Below, in pieces: positions 48,701-55,912 of a stretch of 64,000 bases of DNA. Source of the DNA: Nanobdellota archaeon (GTDB lineage: Archaea; Nanobdellota; Nanobdellia; Woesearchaeales; JAGLXL01); contig JAGLXL010000001.1 in assembly GCA_023132895.1 (NCBI GenBank), forward strand, positions 62,001-126,000, written 5' to 3'. Positions within the stretch are counted from its first letter, which is position 1. Each line of letters opens with the position of its first letter. The notes under the pieces were generated by a model. It did no database searches and was not told the DNA's origin. It saw only the letters and a program-made list of their open reading frames with translations. The translations under genes and the position numbers were made by a program.

Positions 48701-50012
48701 ATTGTGAGACACCATCAACAGTTATCCAGTTTGCTAAGGTATAGTTATCATCGTTTTCATAACTGTCAGGAGGGATGTAAGTTATATTGGTTAGGAATTC
48801 ATCCCATAAGCTATCCTGTGCGAACAAGGTTGTACTATATGAACTAAGGACTGAGTTAGGATAATAAATTGAAATTCCATTCGAATCTGCTGCTGAACTG
48901 CCATGCATCTCTACCAAAACTGTATTGCTTACTGCAGCCATTACATTAACAGCAGCAGTTTTAATAGTAACGTTAAGTACACCATCATTTACTTTGCTTG
49001 CGAAATCAAATAAATCAACATAATCTGAATCACCATTGAAATCATAAGAATTTGACCTTGCAGTGGAGATTTGAGTTTTATATGTTGGAAGCCCATTGAT
49101 CATGCTTTGGGCAAAGTTATCTATTGCCTGCCTTAAATTGATCATATTTGATTGATTTACAGCTGACTGTGTTTCATCACCGCTAAATCCATATTGGGAG
49201 AAATAGCTGTTAACTATCTGCGCTCCTAATTGTGATGAATCCACAGTTGGGTTATTAACCAAGAATATTAAAGAACCATTATAATCCCAGCCGTCTCCTG
49301 GTTCATTCTCTTCTGAACCTACCAATATATCAGAATGATTTTTTAATTCATAACCCACTTCTGCCATCTGCATAAGACAAGCATCCATACCAATCATATC
49401 TAATTTTACACCAGTTATAGTGTAAGCTTGTTCAAAAGCCTGCCTAACTTCTTGTAACGAGAGAATATTACTACTAGAATCATCTGATATAATGCCCCTA
49501 CTATTTGATTTAACTAAAACATTATCTTCCCAAACTTTGGGTATGTGTGTGTCCTCTTTCTTTTTACCAGATGAAATTGTGACAGATGGAGATTTCCAGC
49601 CATCACCATGGTTCCATAAAACAACAGCATGGTGTTGAGCAGGATAAGCATTAACAGACCAATTAATGAAATCAACTAATGTGTTGACATTAGCCATGTC
49701 AACTTCACCTAAATCTTGGATTAAGGTAGAGTTGATTGTATTTGTATTAGAATCTTGAGTAATATAATAACGTCTTGCGCTTGTCCAGTCGCCATTAGTT
49801 GAATCATAGCCAGATGCTCTATCAAACTGGACTATGATGTTTACATTATTGGCAATAGAACCTGAGAGTTCCATCTCATTAAAATCATCTATACCTGCGG
49901 CTTCAAGGTTATTATCAGCATCTAAATAAACAGCAAATGTCCAGTTAGCTGCTTGAGCTGTGCCTACAGCTAACAGTAAAAATAATAATAATAATAATAC
50001 TATTTTTTTCAT
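45729..50012 (-). CDS. Giant cell-surface clostripain-family protease with C-terminal thioredoxin-like domain
   Basis: The start is 50012 after GGGGTG (1427 residues). Domains: Sec signal (1-22); C11 clostripain-like peptidase (24-400) with WTFAVYLDADNNLE, catalytic His in LWNHGDGW and Cys in MIGMDACLMQMAEVGYEL; a PPC beta domain (420-535); FN3-like (545-630); thrombospondin type 3 calcium repeats (DTDNDGISDSIDNCPTIPNP); lamin-tail domain (675-810, IIINEIMQNPNAV); three Cys-rich ~55-residue repeats; a Ser/Gly linker; two membrane helices (~1295-1360) around a KKKKRRKR loop; and a thioredoxin-like end with CPLC that resembles domains fused to VKOR proteins. The two halves probably lie on the outer face. 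Confidence 0.85.
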   Translation of the reverse strand: MKKIVLLLLLFLLLAVGTAQAANWTFAVYLDADNNLEAAGIDDFNEMELSGSIANNVNIIVQFDRASGYDSTNGDWTSARRYYITQDSNTNTINSTLIQDLGEVDMANVNTLVDFINWSVNAYPAQHHAVVLWNHGDGWKSPSVTISSGKKKEDTHIPKVWEDNVLVKSNSRGIISDDSSSNILSLQEVRQAFEQAYTITGVKLDMIGMDACLMQMAEVGYELKNHSDILVGSEENEPGDGWDYNGSLIFLVNNPTVDSSQLGAQIVNSYFSQYGFSGDETQSAVNQSNMINLRQAIDNFAQSMINGLPTYKTQISTARSNSYDFNGDSDYVDLFDFASKVNDGVLNVTIKTAAVNVMAAVSNTVLVEMHGSSAADSNGISIYYPNSVLSSYSTTLFAQDSLWDEFLTNITYIPPDSYENDDNYTLANWITVDGVSQWHNFAPAGDEDYVKFDAITNHTYIIETFNLSSSADTYLYLYNTDGQSLITSDDDGGIGVASKINWTCPTSGTYYAMVEDYYPTAIGGVYSIYVNDTTSPPTPDTTPPGTVSNLQATNITNVSIYWSWTNPGDTDFNESLIYLDLVNVQNTTNNYYLATNLIPNTWYTLTVFTKDNNGNINNTNVSSTVKTNTSSTTDTDNDGISDSIDNCPTIPNPDQNDTDNDGIGDICDYDIIINEIMQNPNAVTDANGEYFELYNDGAIAFDINGWEIKDEGSDSHTINQASLIISPSGFLVLCRNNNISENGNFTCDYQYSGFNLVNGADKVILVIGSQEIDRVEYDGGPNFPNPTGASMELTNYSSDNNVGSNWQEAAIIFGNGDNGTPGSLNSPLICVENWVVQAASCNTSDQGIKHYTDLNSCGTIDNLPADNGTVSTCNYCSFNITNSTWSSWQNQTSCLVNDTYLQNRSKIEYDANYAACYAVTNLPSDLWNNGTNNSYWEYQSLTCDFCTPNWYPVNGSCASNDLSTNWYNDTNSCYAQTNLASDNNPPANSTTHCDYDNNGIIGDLNSVNDTNIANLGLDINQSSNLNQNFTGIQLVQFKDSGILLFEFYFNFDLGPLDLMDLAVEKQPGSSNLSHMIIQGLDLTSQSQTKTVYLNIIANGSGVCIKDAQISSIAEITGKCDGTSETWVACPGSSGLYSCSLNGSQYKISGLIHSGVKETYCGDSFCNGDESCSTCPADCGNCNNGGSSGGSSSRTLKPTNQTITQTAPTINTTIQEEKKPETTPKTTMPLVTSTKPTIEVISTDPDLGLVTGRAVALFKKFDNKLWTLIPIVFIALVLVIAVYEVAYATTKKGKKIVKKKKRRKRFLNYLGIFVILVVISMILIFFNNNSQNQEPVVKKIDYDDFAKCLKQEKATYYGNSQDCPLCRTQEEMFGESFQYLKYVDCAEDAHRCANEKATQVPSWRIDWINYPGVQELNELSELSGCSLS

Positions 50013-50027
50013 ACAAAACACCCCTAT

Positions 50028-50459
50028 TTATTTAAACAAGCTTTTTAACCAATCTAAAATTTTTTGTGAAAAAGTTTTTATAACTTCACAATCCTGCGGA
50101 CAAAGTTTTTCTCCACTTGGTGTTAAGGTGTCTTCAGCACCTTTACAAACTCCATCGCCACATTTTGTACAATAACCATTAGACCTTGAAACTGCTAAAG
50201 GAGTTAAACCTTCACAGCAGTAATATTTATCAATCCTACCAAAAACCCATTCTTCATCCTCGCCAACACAGGGTAAGCAACATATCTGCGTCTCAGAACA
50301 ACCATACATGCCAGATCCTCTGTTGATGTGGTTAACTTTACATTCATTTCCATCAATGCAATAACCATCATTTGATTCACATTCAGATTTAGCTAGAGCT
50401 ATGTTACTTATGAATATCAAAATAAGAGTTAATACTATAATTGTTCTAAAAAACCTCAT
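50028..50459 (-). CDS. Secreted cysteine-rich protein
   Basis: 143 residues with a Sec signal ending ALA-K and about 14 cysteines in two clusters (CESNDGYCIDGNEC ... CSETQICCLPC, and CCEGL ... CTKCGDGVCKGAEDT...CPQDC). CGDGVCKGAEDT is like the Cys modules in the protease downstream (15-base gap), so the two genes form an operon and may be partners. Confidence 0.65.
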   Translation of the reverse strand: MRFFRTIIVLTLILIFISNIALAKSECESNDGYCIDGNECKVNHINRGSGMYGCSETQICCLPCVGEDEEWVFGRIDKYYCCEGLTPLAVSRSNGYCTKCGDGVCKGAEDTLTPSGEKLCPQDCEVIKTFSQKILDWLKSLFK

Positions 50460-50566
50460 TTAACCACCCTCCAAAAATTATTAGTTAAACTGTTATATAA
50501 AGATTTCTGGTTTTGATTAGTCTTTGGAAAGAAAACTTTCCTAAGCCTTTTTGGACTTCAAAAGTT

Positions 50567-51325
50567 TCATTGAATAACAGAATAAAAGTGCTTGTTTTTT
50601 AATTTGTCGAAAGCAAAATCCATTAGAATCTTGAGATTTTCAATATCAGCTTGGTTGTATTTCATTAAGAGCTGGAGAGCATTTTCATCGCCCTTTTTGT
50701 ATTTATACCACAACCTGACAGCTTCAAAACCATTGATGTCCTGCAAGTCGTCATCTCTGTTGATATTTAACTCTCTTTCAATTCTTTTTAATCCTCCGAG
50801 AAAACCAAGTTCTCTTAGGGCGAATCTTAAGTCAATATGGAATTTGTTTAAATCTAAGTCAGGGAATTTGGCTTGAATAAAAGGGAGATCAAAACACTTG
50901 CCATTGAAAGTGATGATGAGAGAGTATTTTTTTATTTCCTCTTCAAATTGATGCATGTTCTTGCCTTGAACAAAGATTTTGCTTTCCTGGCCATCGTATA
51001 AGCCGATGAGGGTAATTTGGTTGCGGTGTTTACTCAAACCAGTGGTTTCAATATCTAAAAAACAACATTGGTCTTTGAATTCGGGGTAGACGCGCCAGTG
51101 TTCTCTGCTGGGAATTTCATTGATGAAGAATTTATGGTCTTGGTCTTGGTAAGCTTTGATTGAACGCTTGAGATGGAAGTTGATTCTTTGTTTTCTTGAT
51201 GGTGCGATTGAGAGTTTATGATGATTTTCTAAGAATTCTTCCCAACCAAAAATGTTGCTTTGCCAGATTCGGTTTTCTGTATTTTTCCCAATACCAGGGA
51301 TATGAATAAAAGTATTTTTTAACAC
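50567..51325 (-). CDS. YprB-like RNase H-fold 3'-5' exonuclease
   Basis: 252 residues: FLDIETTGLSKHRNQITLIG (DEDD motif I), LIITFNGKCFDLPFI (motif II), HIDLRFALRELGFLGGLKRI and NQADIENLKIL (motif III, YNQADI). This is the RNase_H_2/YprB group, usually linked to DNA processing. The N-terminus keeps a short HhH-like stretch (FIHIPGIGKNTENRIW). Confidence 0.82.
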   Translation of the reverse strand: MLKNTFIHIPGIGKNTENRIWQSNIFGWEEFLENHHKLSIAPSRKQRINFHLKRSIKAYQDQDHKFFINEIPSREHWRVYPEFKDQCCFLDIETTGLSKHRNQITLIGLYDGQESKIFVQGKNMHQFEEEIKKYSLIITFNGKCFDLPFIQAKFPDLDLNKFHIDLRFALRELGFLGGLKRIERELNINRDDDLQDINGFEAVRLWYKYKKGDENALQLLMKYNQADIENLKILMDFAFDKLKNKHFYSVIQ

Positions 51326-51383
51326 CTCTTTAACACCTCTTAGGAAAAGGGAAGAAATATAATATATAAAACTAACCCGAAAT

Positions 51384-51393
51384 ATTTATAAAT
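51384..51393 (+). promoter_or_regulatory. TATA box for zpr1
   Basis: ATTTATAAAT lies 22-31 bases before the ATG at 51415; leaderless spacing. Confidence 0.55.
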
Positions 51394-51414
51394 TTAAAAT
51401 TTTTCTTTGGTGTT

Positions 51415-51927
51415 ATGGCAGAATTAAAAGGTCAGCAATGTCCGATATGTCATGAAAAGACTCTGACATTACGAGAGGAAGAAATAGATGTCCCTCATTT
51501 TGGCAAGGTCTTTATTTTTTCTATGACATGTGATGAGTGTAATTACAGAAAGTCTGATTTAGAGCCAGCTGAAGAAGGCGAACCAGCTAAATTAACTTTA
51601 GATGTTGATTCTGACAAAGATATGTCAATTAAGATTGTCAAGGCTGGTGATGCAACTGTTAAGATTCCTTATATTATCACAATAGAACCTGGGCCAGCTG
51701 GTGAAGGCTATATCACAAATGTTGAAGGTCTTTTGAATAAAGTTAAGGCTGTAATTGAAAGTGCTGGTGAAGCTGAGGAAGAGAAAGCTGACAAGAAGAA
51801 AGCCCGGAAATTGGTGAAGAAAATAAATAATATTATATTGGGTCGTGAGAAGACTAAGATTATCATTGAAGACCCAAGCGGTCATTCAGCAATTATTTCT
51901 AAAAAAGTTAAGAAGAGTAAGCTATGA
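51415..51927 (+). CDS. ZPR1-type zinc finger protein
   Basis: 170 residues: CPICHEKTLTLREEEIDVPH, then CDECNYRKSDLEP (C4 zinc finger), followed by the ZPR1 alpha/beta domain with the conserved TVKIPYIITIEPGPAGEGYI and TNVEGLL. Single-copy ZPR1 proteins are typical of archaea; the eukaryotic relative is a chaperone for elongation factor eEF1A. It overlaps the kinase gene by 4 bases. Confidence 0.9.
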   Translation: MAELKGQQCPICHEKTLTLREEEIDVPHFGKVFIFSMTCDECNYRKSDLEPAEEGEPAKLTLDVDSDKDMSIKIVKAGDATVKIPYIITIEPGPAGEGYITNVEGLLNKVKAVIESAGEAEEEKADKKKARKLVKKINNIILGREKTKIIIEDPSGHSAIISKKVKKSKL

Positions 51928-52895
51928 CTAAATTTGATGTCTTTGGAATTGGCAATGCGTTAATGGATATTTTGATTAAGATAGATGATGATCATCTGGT
52001 TGAATTTGATTTGAAGAAAGGAAGGTCGCATCTTTTTGAAAGGGAAGAGTTTGAAAAAATGCTGAAGAAACTTGAAGAGAGAGAACATAAACTGATTCCA
52101 GCTGGCGGGACAACCAATACTATCATGGGTTTGGCTAATCTTGGTGCGCAATGTGTTCTTTGCGGTAAAATTGGTCGGGATAAGCACGGAGATTATTACG
52201 AGGATGTGATTGTCAAGGATGACATTAAGTGCAATTTGGTTCGATGTGATAAGCATGGAACTGGCAGAATTATTAATTTAATGACACCAGATGCTGAAAG
52301 GACTTTTGCAGTTAATTTAGGTGCATCGATTAATTTAGAGAAAGAAGAAGTAATTAATGAGGATATTAAAGAAAGTCAGGTGTTTTATTTTACAGGTTAT
52401 GAATTTTCATCTTTTAGAGAGATTGTCAATCATTGTTTGTTTATTGCCAAGCAGAATGGTGTTAAAGTTGCTTTTGATTTAGCTGATCCTGGCATAGTTT
52501 CTAAGAATTTGAATGATATTAAAGAATTGTTAAAATCAGTGGATATTGTTTTTATGAATGAATCTGAAGCAGAGGCTTTGACCGGCCTGATTGCTGAAGA
52601 AGCTGTTAAGAAGATTGGTGAGGAAGTTAAAGTTGTGGTTGTTAAAGTTGGTAAAGAAGGGTCATTTGTTTATGGTGGTGGTTCAGTTATTAAGATTGAA
52701 CCTTATTTGAAGGAGGCTGTGGATACAACTGGTGCTGGTGATTTGTATGCAGCTGGGTTTTTATATGGTATTCTGAAGGGGAAGTCATTGGAGTTGTGTG
52801 GCAAGTATGGTTCATACATGTCTTCTAAAGTTGTTGGAGTGATTGGTGGCAGGTTAGATTGTTGTGTTAAGAAAGAGGTTGATAGTTTGGTTTAA
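51924..52895 (+). CDS. PfkB/ribokinase-family kinase (adenosine-kinase-like)
   Basis: 323 residues. The fold starts GIGNALMDILIKIDDDHLVE, has GGTTNTIMGLANLGA (substrate site) and FMNESEAEALTG, and ends with the catalytic DTTGAGDLYAAGFLYG and CGKYGSYMSSKVV. Adenosine kinase-like members are common; sugar and nucleoside specificity cannot be told by eye. A diverged copy of its last 32 codons is at 53735-53833. Confidence 0.85.
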   Translation: MTKFDVFGIGNALMDILIKIDDDHLVEFDLKKGRSHLFEREEFEKMLKKLEEREHKLIPAGGTTNTIMGLANLGAQCVLCGKIGRDKHGDYYEDVIVKDDIKCNLVRCDKHGTGRIINLMTPDAERTFAVNLGASINLEKEEVINEDIKESQVFYFTGYEFSSFREIVNHCLFIAKQNGVKVAFDLADPGIVSKNLNDIKELLKSVDIVFMNESEAEALTGLIAEEAVKKIGEEVKVVVVKVGKEGSFVYGGGSVIKIEPYLKEAVDTTGAGDLYAAGFLYGILKGKSLELCGKYGSYMSSKVVGVIGGRLDCCVKKEVDSLV

Positions 52896-52970
52896 TTGGT
52901 GTTAAGTGTTTTTTCTTTATAGGGTGACCATATCTTAGCGTCACAAAGTTGGATGTTTTAAATGGAAAAT

Positions 52971-52978
52971 TATATATA
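52971..52978 (+). promoter_or_regulatory. TATA box for the small antitoxin gene
   Basis: TATATATA lies ~25-32 bases before the ATG at 53003. Upstream, GTGAC/GTCAC (about 52923-52942) can form a short hairpin after the kinase gene. Confidence 0.45.
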
Positions 52979-53002
52979 GGAAAAGAGCTATTGTATATAA
53001 AT

Positions 53003-53152
53003 ATGGAAACAGTTACAATACCTAAAGAGAATTTTGAACTTATGCAGAGGGAAATTGAAATACTTAGACATTCAAAGGTATACAAACGTTTATTGGAATT
53101 TGAAAAAAATATTTCTATTAAAAAATTTAGCCGAAAGTATTTAGATTTCTGA
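53003..53152 (+). CDS. Small antitoxin-like protein, tail-to-tail with the toxin gene
   Basis: The start at 53003 (METVTIPKENFELMQREIEI) gives 49 residues, chosen by the TATA spacing. It is a short helical protein ending KKFSRKYLDF, like antitoxins that wrap a RelE-type toxin, but without a DNA-binding part. Its end overlaps the opposite-strand toxin gene by 12 bases. Confidence 0.5.
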   Translation: METVTIPKENFELMQREIEILRHSKVYKRLLEFEKNISIKKFSRKYLDF

Positions 53153-53458
53153 AGTTTTGAATTTTATTTTGTCAATAGTTTGCTTTTGTTTTTTCTCACT
53201 TGTTTTCATTTCAAATTCAAAAACATAAACCTCATTGGTTGTGGCATTATGTTTGTAGTATAATCTTATGGGTGGTTTTTTATTTTTAATTTCATAAATA
53301 AATAATTGAGAATCTAGCAAATTACCAGTATAAGGGCCAATAAATTCCAACTTATCTAACATTTTTGACAAGATTTTTTTTATTTGATTATTTTTAGCAG
53401 CTTTCTTAAGTTGTTTAACCATCACCTCATCAAAAATAAGTTCATAGCGCTTTTCCAT
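53141..53458 (-). CDS. RelE/ParE-superfamily toxin
   Basis: Start at 53458 (MEKRYELIF); 53473 is the alternative. About 105 residues: KRYELIFDEVMVKQLKKAAK, GPYTGNLLDSQLFIYEIKNK, PPIRLYYKHN and VYVFEFEMKTSEKKQKQTID. These match archaeal RelE/ParE-like mRNA interferase proteins, with the Arg-Tyr-Tyr strand in the active region. The neighbour in opposite orientation is an unusual antitoxin arrangement. Confidence 0.7.
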   Translation of the reverse strand: MEKRYELIFDEVMVKQLKKAAKNNQIKKILSKMLDKLEFIGPYTGNLLDSQLFIYEIKNKKPPIRLYYKHNATTNEVYVFEFEMKTSEKKQKQTIDKIKFKTSEI

Positions 53459-53469
53459 TATGTCAAGAA

Positions 53470-53492
53470 CCACTAGTCAAATAGACTGGTGG
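53470..53492. promoter_or_regulatory. Inverted repeat upstream of the toxin gene
   Basis: CCACTAGTC (53470-53478) pairs with GACTGGTGG (53484-53492) with one T-G, 5-base spacer. It stands 11 bases upstream of the toxin ATG and is a likely operator. Confidence 0.5.
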
Positions 53493-53535
53493 TATATTAT
53501 CAAATTTTTACATTGAGTGGGTCTTGATGCTCAGG

Positions 53536-53665
53536 ATTCCACCAATTGTTTGGTGCTTCTTGAGTATGTTTGAAACGCTTTGCGTTTCTAACAAACCAGA
53601 AATCTCTTTGGGATTTCTAAGTTCAACAGATTCCACTAAATCACTAATTAACAGATTGGTGGAAT
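53536..53665. repeat. Multi-hairpin element closed by 11-bp arms
   Basis: ATTCCACCAAT (53536-53546) pairs with ATTGGTGGAAT (53655-53665). Inside are GAAACGC/GCGTTTC (53572-53578/53582-53588), the core of the hairpin at 13940 and 29521, and AGAAATCTC/GGGATTTCT (53598-53606/53610-53618), a T-G variant of the hairpin at 13910. No gene lies in 53474-53734 or 53834-53949; a TATA-like TTAAATTTATAA at about 53912 may serve the lipoprotein gene at 53950. Confidence 0.65.
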
Positions 53666-53734
53666 ACTGTTGTTTTAAAGAAAGGAGTAAACTTATTTAA
53701 AGCTAGCGAAAATTAAAAAATTCAATTGAGTTTT

Positions 53735-53833
53735 TGTGGTAGGTATGGCTCATATATGTCTTCTAAAGTGGTTGAGGTGGTTGGTGGTCGTTTGGATTGC
53801 TCTGTTAAAGAGGAAATAGATAGTTTGGGTTGA
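53735..53833 (+). pseudogene. Diverged fragment of the PfkB kinase 3' end
   Basis: The 32 codons read CGRYGSYMSSKVVEVVGGRL then DCSVKEEIDSLG and a stop, against CGKYGSYMSSKVVGVIGGRL and DCCVKKEVDSLV at the end of the kinase (52799-52895). Most changes are synonymous or conservative, so the fragment may have come from an intact paralogue. It begins abruptly after the hairpin element. Confidence 0.75.
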
Positions 53834-53949
53834 GTTTTGTTGAGTTCTTTTCCCATACATGGTTGGAAAATTGCGTAGCAGAGTAGATATAGAATTGGGG
53901 GCTTTTAATAGTTAAATTTATAATTTACAAAGTATTTTTCTGATATAGA

Positions 53950-54486
53950 ATGAAAAAAATAATTATTTTTGGATTTGTTTTAATCACTTTGTTTTTGGTT
54001 TCTAGTTGTGATTTAGAAGAGTTTGAGAAAGAAGCAAGTAGTTTGAAAAAAGTTCCTTCTGAAATTAAGCAAGAAATAAAAAGCAAGGACATCAAAGAAT
54101 CATTATTTCAATGCTTAAGATGTGTAGGGAAAGATACTGAAGAATTTTTAAAGACAAGTATATGTTCCGGAACAGTTGTGGACACAAAAAAATATTATGA
54201 TTTAGATTGTGTCGCAAATTTAGTGGCTTCAACTAATGATGCGATAATTGATAGTAAAAGTCTTTGTTATTATGCTAGTGAAAGTATGTATGGGCAATGG
54301 TGTCAACATTGTGTAGCAGAGTGTTATTCAAAAGCAGCTATTATTGCAGATAATAAAGACTGGTGTGATAAAGCATCTAAATATGATCAAAAATGGAAAG
54401 TTATTGGAACCAGCACAGGATTTAGAAGTTTTAAAGATAGTCCAACAAAATTATGTTGGGAACATTTTGGAATTATGGAAGAATAG
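53950..54486 (+). CDS. Cysteine-rich lipoprotein
   Basis: The signal ends FLVSSC (lipobox). The mature 155 residues have about 10 Cys, including CLRCVG and CQHCVAEC. Related in style to the lipoproteins at 4075 and 30124. Followed 11 bases later by a zinc-ribbon gene with a good GGAGG site. Confidence 0.65.
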   Translation: MKKIIIFGFVLITLFLVSSCDLEEFEKEASSLKKVPSEIKQEIKSKDIKESLFQCLRCVGKDTEEFLKTSICSGTVVDTKKYYDLDCVANLVASTNDAIIDSKSLCYYASESMYGQWCQHCVAECYSKAAIIADNKDWCDKASKYDQKWKVIGTSTGFRSFKDSPTKLCWEHFGIMEE

Positions 54487-54497
54487 GAGGTTAAACA

Positions 54498-54797
54498 ATG
54501 ACTAAAAAAATTTCCGAAGAAGAATTTGATCCTAGAAAACATGTAAAAGAGTTCAAAAGGAAATGTAATAGTTGTGGCAAAATCTGGCATTCATTGGCAT
54601 CGAGAGAAAAAGAAATTCAAAAATCTATGGCATCTGATTCATTTAGTCAAATGGCATTTTGTTGCAATCCTGGCGCTCAACTTCAAGCAAAAAGAAATAG
54701 GGAAGCAAGCGAAGGCGAATTAGATAAGTTAAGAAAGTGTCCTGAATGTAAATCTGGGAATTACAAAGAGGAGACACTAATTTATGAAAAAAAATAA
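54498..54797 (+). CDS. Zinc-ribbon protein
   Basis: 99 residues with two Cys pairs bracketing a helical middle: [11 protein letters not shown] near the start and CPECKSGNY near the end, plus a CC in the middle (AFCCNPG). Probably one treble-clef or ribbon fold. No known family; it overlaps yidD by 14 bases, so the two are coupled. Confidence 0.6.
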   Translation: MTKKISEEEFDPRKHVKEFKRKCNSCGKIWHSLASREKEIQKSMASDSFSQMAFCCNPGAQLQAKRNREASEGELDKLRKCPECKSGNYKEETLIYEKK

Positions 54798-55026
54798 TCT
54801 CTTAGTATCTATTTCTGTGAAGACGATTGAATACATTTGGCAGGAAAATTTAGGAAAAAAGTACAATAAGAAAAGAAACATCATTTGTAGGTTTTATCCG
54901 TCTTGTTCTAATTATGGAATAATGGCTTTAGAAAAAGATGGTTTCCTTAAGGGTTGGGCGAAAACGATAAATAGAATTTGGAGATGTAAACCAAATAATC
55001 ATGATTCTTGTGTTGACTATCCTTAA
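54784..55026 (+). CDS. yidD: YidD-family membrane-protein insertion factor
   Basis: 80 residues. The YidD/UPF0161 core is unmistakable: [34 protein letters not shown] and a closing HDSCVDYP in place of the usual HPGGYDPVP. In bacteria it sits next to rnpA and yidC and helps YidC insert proteins; in archaea it is rare. Here it follows a lipoprotein and zinc-ribbon gene. Confidence 0.9.
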   Translation: MKKNNLLVSISVKTIEYIWQENLGKKYNKKRNIICRFYPSCSNYGIMALEKDGFLKGWAKTINRIWRCKPNNHDSCVDYP

Positions 55027-55076
55027 TACTTATTTTAACAGAATATTTTTTATATTTAAGCTGTTTTAAGGACTAA

Positions 55077-55700
55077 ATGGTTCAGGAAAAAAGAGTAAAG
55101 AAGACTTCTGGGAAAAGTTCTTTTTTCTGGTTTATGTTGGGTGCCGTTATAACAATTATTGTGACTATTTTAAGTGTTCTTGCAACAATTTGTGTTACGG
55201 AACATTATACTTTACGGGGTTATGAATTATCTTTTCCTGATTATCCCAACTTAATCTCTAGTTATCAAAGTAGAGTTCCAATTCGACTTAGTTCTTTTAC
55301 CAAAGACAATCTTCCTGAAAGAGATAAGTCGGCTTCAAACATAAATCATTATGTTGCAAATATTTCTTTCAGATTGATAAACAAAGGTAGACCTTCCATC
55401 AATAATTTTTATGTTGCTATTGTTGGAGAAGATATTTATTATCATACACTAATTATTGAAACTTTAGAAGGTATGAGTGGATATATTGATTTGACTCTTC
55501 CTTTAATCTTTAAATGTGAAGATTCTGAAAAGTGTGGGTTAAACAATATTCCATTGGGGAAGAAAGGATTAGGTATTTGGGTTTGGTGTGATGAATGTAG
55601 TGTAAAGCCTGAGATATATCCTCTCGAAATTTGTGTATATGATGATATTAATATTAATCAAGAAGAATACATTGATAAGTTAAATTATTTTCCTAAATGA
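55077..55700 (+). CDS. Membrane-anchored extracellular protein, unknown function
   Basis: 207 residues with one N-terminal membrane helix (about 15-42) after a basic head (RVKKTSGKSS), then a strand-rich domain with four Cys (CEDSEKC, CDEC). The latter half reads like an immunoglobulin-type beta domain. No family recognised. Confidence 0.55.
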   Translation: MVQEKRVKKTSGKSSFFWFMLGAVITIIVTILSVLATICVTEHYTLRGYELSFPDYPNLISSYQSRVPIRLSSFTKDNLPERDKSASNINHYVANISFRLINKGRPSINNFYVAIVGEDIYYHTLIIETLEGMSGYIDLTLPLIFKCEDSEKCGLNNIPLGKKGLGIWVWCDECSVKPEIYPLEICVYDDININQEEYIDKLNYFPK

Positions 55701-55850
55701 GATTCTGTTAAAGTTGATTTGTTATATACCCCAATTCTGTTAATTAGTTTACAAGAAAAAATTTGGACGAAGTGTTGGCGTAGTCGTTTAGTTGTTGTTA
55801 AATTCTTTTACCTTACATAGTGTGGGAAATTACGTTCGAAAAGTCGCGAA

Positions 55851-55863
55851 GGGACACACTCAA
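55851..55863 (+). repeat. Left arm of inverted repeat flanking the split Cas4-like genes
   Basis: GGGACACACTCAA here and TTGAGTGTGCCCC at 56719-56731 are inverted copies with one mismatch, about 855 bases apart, enclosing the two Cas4-like genes and nothing else. The 55701-55912 gap also holds a stretch (about 55795-55840) resembling 53830-53875 after the kinase fragment. No gene is seen in it. Confidence 0.4.
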
Positions 55864-55912
55864 AAAAATTTATAGAATCTAATGTTAATTTATGCAATTA
55901 ACGATATAAAAA

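Noticed and set aside
49981-50000. Microsatellite of AAT/ATA units
   Set aside because: It encodes the leucine-rich signal peptide core on the minus strand, so the repeat reflects codon choice.
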